From positions 1,896,527-1,960,526 of the forward strand of contig FP929140.1 in the NCBI GenBank assembly GCA_000198515.1: a stretch of DNA of 64,000 nucleotides, in the 5' to 3' direction. How positions within the stretch are numbered: the first letter of the stretch is position 1; every line of letters begins with the position of its first letter. Source of the DNA: a gamma proteobacterium HdN1. GTDB lineage: Bacteria; Pseudomonadota; Gammaproteobacteria; Pseudomonadales; Ketobacteraceae. The notes beneath the pieces were generated by a model. The model worked only from the letters and a program-made list of their open reading frames with translations. It had not been told where the DNA came from and did no database searches. Below, piece by piece: positions 32,401-41,400 of this stretch. Both the position numbers and the translations under genes were made by a program.

Positions 32401-35400
32401 CCTGTGGGATGAAAATGAAGGCTTGGGTGGCGCAGTCCAGTACAACACCGACCTGTTCCACGCAGACACCATCGAACGCCTTTGTGGGCATTTCGCAGCC
32501 CTTACCGAACGCCTTGCGCACAGTCCCGATGTTGCGCTCCACTCGCACGAATACCTCAACGAAGCCGAACGCGAACAGCAACTGATCGAGTGGAACCTCA
32601 CCCAAACCGAATACGATGCCAATGTCAGCGTACAGCAATGGATTGACCAGACCGCCGAACGCACCCCAGATGCCATCGCCATCCGCTGCGGCGACCAACA
32701 GCTCAGCTATCGTGAACTACAAACCCGCGCCAATCAGACCGCGCATTATCTGATCGCCCACGGCGTAAAGCCAGATGATCGCGTCGCCATCGTGCTCGAT
32801 CGCAACCTGCACTTGATGACCGCAATTCTCGGCGTTATCAAAGCCGGTGCAGCCTACGTCCCGCTAGACGCAAGCTATCCCGAAGAGCGGATTCGCTACA
32901 TCCTCGATAACGCCGATATTCAGGTGGGCATCACCCGCAGCCATCTCACTGACAATTTGCCTGCGCAAAAACAGTGGATCCGTTGGGATGAAGAATACCC
33001 GCAAATCCAGCAACAACCGGAAGCTGCACCCGCAATTCCGCACCACATCGACCGTCTGCTGTACGTAATCTTCACCTCCGGTTCCACCGGCCAGCCAAAA
33101 GGAACCGCTGCCTATCAGCGCAGTGAAATCAACCTGCAGCACTGGTATACCGGCCAATTCGGTATGAACCCGCAGGACAACCTCCTGCTGCTCAGCGCCA
33201 CCGGCTTCGACCTCACCCAGAAAAACCTGTTTGGCGCTTTAATCGCTGGCGCCACCTTGGTGATTCCAGCGTTTCAGGAATACGACGCCCACGCCATCGG
33301 CCAACTGATCGAACGCGAAGCCATCACCTGGATCAACTGCGCCCCCAGCGCATTCTACCCGTTGCAAGACGAACCATGGCAATGGAACGCCCTGAGTAAG
33401 CTGCGTCGCCTGTTTCTCGGCGGTGAACCGATCAACTTGCCGCGCCTTGCTACTTGGCTACGACAAAGCCGCTGCCAATTGGTCAACTCCTACGGCCCTA
33501 CCGAATGCACTGATATCGCCACCTACTACGTCATCGACGCAGACCGCGATCTGCAAGCCTCAGCACTACCCATCGGCCGCCCCAACGATAACGTCCGGCT
33601 TTATGTGCTTGGCGAGCAACAAGAACTCTTGCCCATCGGCGCAATTGGCGAACTCTGCATTGGCGGCGACGGCGTAGGGCCCGGTTATCTTAATCAAGCG
33701 GAACTTACCCGCGCAGTCTTTATCAACAACCCCCACAAAACAGGCGAAACCATCTACCGTACTGGCGACCGCGTTCGCTATCGCCCCGACGGTGTAATCG
33801 AATACTACGGACGCCGCGATCACCAAATTAAACTGCGCGGCTACCGTATCGAAGTCGGCGAAATCCAGTCGGTGCTCAACCAGACTGAAGGCATTAAAGA
33901 TTCGTTGGTAGATGTGCTGATCGACGACAACAAGGTACAACGTCTGATCGGCTGGATAGAAACCGCCGACACCAGCGACAGCCATCGTCAAGCCCTGCAA
34001 AAACGCTGCCGTGACTTTTTGCCCAGCTATATGGTGCCGGAACAACTTCTGCTACTGGAAGAATTCCCCCTCACGCCCAACGGCAAGGTGGACCGCAAAG
34101 CGCTACCCAAACCGCAAACAGAAGGGCAGGCGGACTATGTGGCCCCGCGAAACGCACTGGAAGCAGCTCTTGCAGGAATCTGGAGTGAAGTATTGCGTCT
34201 TGACGAGATCAGCATCCACGCTAACTTCTTTGAACTCGGAGGCCACTCCCTGCTCGCAACGCAAGTCGTTGCCCGCATCCGCAAAAAGCTCGGTTTTCAG
34301 CTTGCCATTCGCGATCTGATGATGCAGCCGACAATTGCCGAACTGGCGCAAAAAATTGCTCTCAGCCAAAGGATCGAAGGCGAACCGGAACTGTTGCCCA
34401 TCGACCGCAGCCAGCGCTTGCCGTTATCTTTTGCCCAACAGCGCCTGTGGCTGCTTGATCAGATCGAGCAGGGTTCGTCCGCCTATAACTTGCCCTCCGC
34501 AATACGCATTCGTGGTGAACTCGACACGGCAGCGTTGGAAAGGGCTTTGTCCGTAGTGTTTAATCGCCACGAGGGATTGCGTGCCGTTTTTCTTGAAGAC
34601 GAGCAGGGGAGCTATCAAAGCCTTCTGCCTGAACAGGATTGGCCGCTTACCATCACCGATCTCCGCGCCGAAAAATTGCCGGAAACCGAGCTAATGCGGC
34701 TTGCCGCCATCGAATTGATGACGTCCTTTGAGCTGGATCGCGGTCCTTTATTCCGTGCGCGCCTGTTCCGTGTTGCTGAGAATGAAGCGGTATTTACCCT
34801 CATTATTCATCACATCGTTACTGACGGCTGGTCGATGGGGATTTTGATCCGTGATCTCGCCACCGCCTATGTGCAAATTCACGCCCTCGGTGAGTGCCGC
34901 CTGCCGTCGCAGCGACTACAGTACCTTGATTTCACCCTTTGGCAGCGTGCCTGCGTAGACGATGCGCGTTTGAGCCAAATGCACGACTACTGGAAAAAAC
35001 AGTTGCAAGGCGTTCCTGCGCTCAACTTGCCGACCGATAAAACCCGTCCGCCGCTGCAAACCTATAACAGCGGTACCGTGCGCTTTACGATCTCAGCTCT
35101 CTCTCGCAGCAGGCTCACACGCTTTGCACAGAGCGAAAATGCCTCCTTGTTTATGGCATTGATTGCGGGCTTTGCTGTGCTTCTTAAGCGTTACAGCGGC
35201 CAGTCTGACTTCGCGATTGGTACACCCGTTGCCGGCCGTGAGCGCGCCGAACTGGAAAATATTGTTGGCTTCTTTGTAAATACGCTCGCCGTCCGTGTCC
35301 AGCCGGAAAACAGTCTCGATTTCCGAGGGCTGTTAAGGCAGGTGCAAAAAACCGTACTCGATGGCTTCTCCAATCAGGAAATGCCGTTTGAGGAAATCGT

Positions 35401-38400
35401 CGATGCGGTAGCCACCGTCCGTGATTTAAGTCGATCACCCTTATTTCAAGTCATGCTCGCCTACCAGAATCTCCCGCCGATGGAGTTTGGCCTAGGGGAT
35501 ACCGGCGCCACAGGCAATGGTACTACAGGCAACATAGAAATCAGCCGTTTTGACGCGGGTGTCGAAGCCGTCAAATACGACCTCTATCTCACCCTATGGG
35601 AAGAGTCTGAAGGCTTGGGAGCCTCATTCCAGTACAACACCGACCTGTTCCTGCCTGAAACGGCTGAGGCAATGGTTGCGCACTTCTGTCACCTGCTGGA
35701 TAGCAGCGTGGAAGATCCCGCCTGCAGCCTCGATCGCATCGACATCATGCCGCCACGCATTGCCCAGCAAATCCTCTTGGGCTGGAACCAGACGGCATCG
35801 CAATACGAACGTGATATACCCGTAACCCGTGCCATCGAACAGCAGACAGCGGAAAACCCAGCGCGTATCGCCCTTATCTTTGGGGAAGACCGCTACACCT
35901 ACGCAGAGATCAATGCCCGCGCCAACCAGCTCAGCCATTATCTTGTAGAAAGCGGCCTGCAAAGTGGTGACTTCGTGGGCGTGTTATGCGATCGCTCGCT
36001 GGATATGGTGCTCGCCCTGATTGCCGTGCTCAAAGCCGGTGCAGCGTATGTACCTATCGACCCTGACTATCCCTTGGATCGAATCCAGTACGTCGTCAAT
36101 AGCGCTAAACCGCGCTTTGTGCTGTCGCAGCAGGCCGTTGCCGAGCGTATCCCGCTAGAAGCTACGCGATATGTGTTGCTGGATACCCTGCGCGAAGCTG
36201 TGCAGTCTCAACCTGAAACCAATCTTTCCGTCGAGCTCGATCCCCGCGCCCCAGGCTACGTGATCTACACCTCTGGCTCCACAGGAAATCCAAAAGGCGT
36301 CGTGATTGGTAAGGATGCCTTCGTCAACTTTATTCATGGCATGAATGAATCCATTGGCATGTGTGCAGATGATCGCTCGATTGCCATCACCTCGTTGTCC
36401 TTTGATATCTCCGGTCTGGAAATGTTTATGCCACTGGTAAACGGTGCCTGCATCGTACTCGCCAGCGCTGAACAAGGCCGCGATGCAGAGGCGCTAGTGG
36501 CACTGCTCGAAAAAGAGCACGTGACTTTCATGCAGGCAACGCCTGCAACGTGGCACATGTTGGTGCAAGAACATTGGCAACCCCCAGCAGGCTTCAAAGT
36601 CCTTTGCGGCGGCGAACCCATGCCGGTTGCGCTCGCCAACCGCTTGGTTGATTTAGGCGTAGCGCTATACAACGTCTACGGCCCTACCGAAACCACCGTA
36701 TGGTCAACGGTCTATCACTTAAACCATCATGTAACCAAAAACGTCTCCGTAGGGCGCCCCATCGCGAATACGAGCATTTATGTGCTCGACGAGCACCACC
36801 AACCCGTGCCCGTGGGCGTTCCCGGTGAGCTGTTTATCGGCGGTCATGGCGTTGCTGCCGGCTATCTGCACCGTCCTGATTTGACCGAAGAACGCTTTAT
36901 CGCCAACCCCTTCAATGACGGGTTAAGCGACCGTATTTACCAAACGGGTGACTTGGTGCGTTACCTCCCAGACGGCAATCTTGAGTGCTTGGGCCGCTTG
37001 GATCATCAGATCAAAATTCGCGGCTTCCGTATCGAACTTGGCGAAATCGAAGCAGTGCTGAATAAAAAGCCAGAAGTTCGCGAAGGCATAGTGCACTATC
37101 ACGATGACGCCGCAGGCGTTAAATATCTGGTGGGTTACGTCGTCGCAAACGAAGGTGCTCATCAAGAAGGCGGCGTTACGCCTGCCGATCTGCGCGCACA
37201 CCTCAGCCAAACGCTGCCGGATTACATGGTACCCACTGTATGGGTATTCCTCAACGAGATGCCGCTAACACCCAATGGCAAGGTCGATCGCAAAGCCTTG
37301 CCCAAGCCCGATGAGGACAACCAAGAACAGCGTGAATACGCCGCACCCGAAACGTCTCTGCAGAAGGCCCTTGCTGAACTGTGGGCAGAAATCCTGCACG
37401 TTGAGCGTGTCGGTCTGCACGACAATTTCTTCGAACTTGGCGGGCAGTCATTACTTGCAACGAAACTGGTTTCGCAGATCCGCAGAAAGCTGAAAACCCC
37501 GCTGGCGATTCGTGATTTGATGGTGCACGCCACGATTGCCGAATTAGCGCAGGTGATGGAGCAAAACCAAGGGCAGGCAGGCAAACCTGCCATCAAGCCG
37601 CGCACTCAGTTCGGCACTGCGGCGCTCTCCTACGGCCAGCAGCGCCTGTGGTTTTTCGAGCAAATGAATCCTGGCACCGCCGCCAACAACATGCCGGCTG
37701 CGCTTAAGATTCGTGGCAAGCTGCGAGTGGACGTGTTGGAAAAAGCCCTGCAAGAACTGATACGTCGCCACGAAACGCTGCGCACCCACTTCACTACCGA
37801 CGCCGATGGTGAAGCACGGCAGATCATTGAGGCGAGCGTCGATTGGTCTATCGGCCACCACGACTTAAGCGCACTCAGCGACGCAGAGTTTGATCAGCAG
37901 CTCAGCCAACGCACCGTTCGCAACCTGCTTACCCCCATTGATCTTGGGGACAGCAGCCTCCTGCGCGTAAATCTTATTACCCGTAGCGAAGGCGAGGAAT
38001 ATTACTTACTCTTTTGCATGCACCACATCATTTCCGACGCTGCGTCGATTATGATTTTCATACAAGAACTGGTGGTGTTGTACACGGTATTTTCTCTCAA
38101 CAAAGTCTCCCCCTTACCTGAATTGCGCATTCAGTACGCAGATTATGCCGAGTGGCAGCGTACTTGGCTCAGCCGCGATCGTATGGAGAGCCAGCTTACC
38201 TACTGGCGTGAGAAACTTGACGGCGCGCCTGTGCTGCTAGAGCTGCCGTTCGACAAGCCGCGCCCTGCTCAACAGTCTACGGAAGGCGCCAGCCTGTCGT
38301 TCCGCTTTGATGAAGGCTTTACTCAGCGGATGCGTGCGTTCTGTGTGGCTCAACAGCTTACGCCATTCATGTTTACCCTCGCGGCATGGAAACTTCTGCT

Positions 38401-41400
38401 CAGCAAATACAGCGGAAAAACGGATATCGTCATTGGTGTGCCGAGCTTAGGGCGCGATATGCCTGAAGTAGAGCGCATTATCGGCTTCTTCATCCATAGC
38501 TTCGCACTGCGCACCCGCTTTGACGACAACCCCACGGTTGCCGAGGCGCTTCAGCGCGTGCGAACCACAGTGCTCGAAGCCTTCAGCAATGGCGATGTGC
38601 CCATCGACATGCTCGTCGAAGAACTTGGTATTCGTCGCAACCCGTCTTATTCACCCTTAGTACAGGTGGCCTTCCAGCTGATGGAGCAGGGCAGTCTCGC
38701 ACAAGATACCTTGAGCCAAACCATCACCCGTGGCACCACTGTGGGCGACATTTCCGTTGAACCGCTTGGCAGCGTAAGCGGTACGGCCAAGTTTGACATA
38801 ACGCTCAACCTAAACTTAGCAGGCGATCAGCTCGCTGGATCATTCGAATACGGTACCGCACTGTTCGACGTAACGACCATCCAGCGCCTTGCCAACCAGT
38901 TCTGTACACTTTGTGAATCGCTGTTAGATGATGTAGAGACATCGCTGCACGCAATAACGCTGGAGCAGGGGGCTGCCCAAATTCGTGCGCTCGAGCTCGA
39001 CCCAGAAGAAATAGAGCAGGTGCTACCCCTCAGTGCCATGCAGTACGACATGTTCATGGATAGTCAGATCAACCCAGGCTCCCTGCAAAGCAGCCACGGC
39101 TGGCACATTTCCATTCACAAACCACTTGATGTTGCCTTGTGGCAGCGTTGTGTGCAAATGCTGTGCAACCAACAGCCTATGCTGCGCGTGCGCTTCGTTG
39201 CTGGCCTTGAACCATGGCATGAAATGGGCTATCTCGCCGTGCGTCGTACGCATACGGTGCCGTTTACGGTCATTGATCTCAGTAAAGAACCGTTTGTTGA
39301 TGAAGTCGCTCGCGAGGCGCGTGTAGATGCGATCATTCATAAGCAAATCTACCAGCCCTACGATCTTCAGCAAGATGAGCTGATTCGTTACGGTGTAGTG
39401 AAGTGCTCCGAGACGCACTACGTTGTTTTCACAGCAGTTCACCACGCAGTACTCGACGGTGCAGCGCTAAACAGTCTGTGGGAACAGATCACTGCTCTCT
39501 ATGTTGAGCAAAGCAAAAGCCCGCAAACCGAAGCATGGCCTAGCATCCAACCGCTTGCCGCTAATTTTGATGAATTTGTCGCCTACGATCGGCGTGTGAT
39601 GGACACCGCCCCCGTCCTTGCTTTTTGGCGCGAGCGTTTTGCTAATGTCGAACCCTTAGACTTCACGGTTCCCATGCCGGTGCCTGCACAGTCACGCTTT
39701 ACTACGCGCGAGCGTTGGTTGGATGAAATGCATCAAAAGCGTCTCAGGCAATTCTGCCGTAAACAGGGCATCACACCAGCCTTGTATCTAAAATCGCTGT
39801 ACGCACTGATGATACAAGCTTACTGCCGCCCAGACGCTGATTTTGTAATCCAAGAAACCATGGGTGGGCGGATAAAAGGGCACACGCACTCACTCGGATG
39901 TTACATTCAAGAAGTGCCATTTATTCTCAACCAGACCGCGCTCACTCCGGTTCAAACGGTCGGTGGATTGTTCGAATACGCACGCGACTTCCAGAAGGCG
40001 ACGCGAGATCAGCGATTGATTTCCATTGGCCAGCAGTTAGCCTTAGTGCCGCGCGGGCGCGTAGGCTTTATGTTCAACTACTACCAGTTCTTGGCGCACA
40101 CCGAGTTTTTGGGAGAAACCTTCAATCCCGAAGGTACCCCCAGCGATCCCGCCAATAACGTCCAGTTTGTAGTGACCGAAGTGGGTGGCAAACTGAAATT
40201 CAATCTGTTCTACCACGGCCACCTGTTCGCGGATTTTGGTTTGCTGGAACGAATAGAATCCCTCAGCCAACAGATTCTGGATGCCGCCGCCCAACAGCAA
40301 GATCTCACACTGCAACAATTGCGCTGGGTGAATGATCCGGTTGAACAGAATCGGTTACTGCGTGACTGGAACGATACAGAAACGCCGTTCGATCTGAGTC
40401 TTTGTGTCCATCAACACTTTGAACAACAAGTTGAACAGCATCCTGATTGCATTGCTGTGGCCGATGATCTGGTCAGTTACAGTTATGCCGAACTCAATCG
40501 CCGTGCCAACCAGCTGGCCCATTACCTGCGCGAACAAGGCGTGCAGCGTAACCATCTGGTTGGACTTTGCGCCGAACGCTCCGCCGACTTTTTAATGGCC
40601 ATTCTCGCCATTATGAAATCCGGTGCGGCCTATGTGCCCATGGACGCCCGTTATCCGCAAGACCGCATCGACTACATGATCCAGAACTCCGATGTGGATG
40701 TCCTGATCACCCAGCAAACCCTGCTGGATAAAGTCGGCCGCGAAGGTAAGGCCCAACGCCTGTGTCTGGATCGTGACTGGCCGCATATCGCGAACCAGCC
40801 GGATCACAACCCCAACGTCCCGAGCACACCCCGCGACCGGGCTTACATGCTATACACCTCTGGTTCCACCGGACTGCCCAAAGGTGCCATCATCCGCCAC
40901 GACGGTGCCATGAACCATATTGAAGCCGAGCGCAAAGACCTGCATTTCAACGGCGCCTTCAATTTCCTGCAAAGCGCACCGGCATCGTCGGACATCTCGG
41001 TATGGCAGTTCGTTGGCGCAGTCACCTGCGGCGGCAAAACCGTCATCCTCGATGACATTACCAACGCCCCCAAACTGTTCCGTTTGGTCAATGAGCAGAA
41101 GATCAACTTGGTAGAGCTCGTCCCTGTTGCCCTGCAACTGCTGATGGAACACGTCCGCAGTCTGCCGGAAAGCGAGCGCGCCATGCCATGCCTTAAATGG
41201 ATGATGGCCACCGGCGAATCTGTCCCAGTGGATCTGGTGAACGACTGGCTGCAACTGTATCCCAACATTCCTGTTGTCAACGCCTACGGCCCCACCGAAG
41301 CGGCTGATGACGTGATACAGGCCACCATCCGTGCACCCTTACCTGCGCATTACACCAGCGTCCCTATCGGCAAACCGCTGGCGAATCTGGGCGTATTTAT

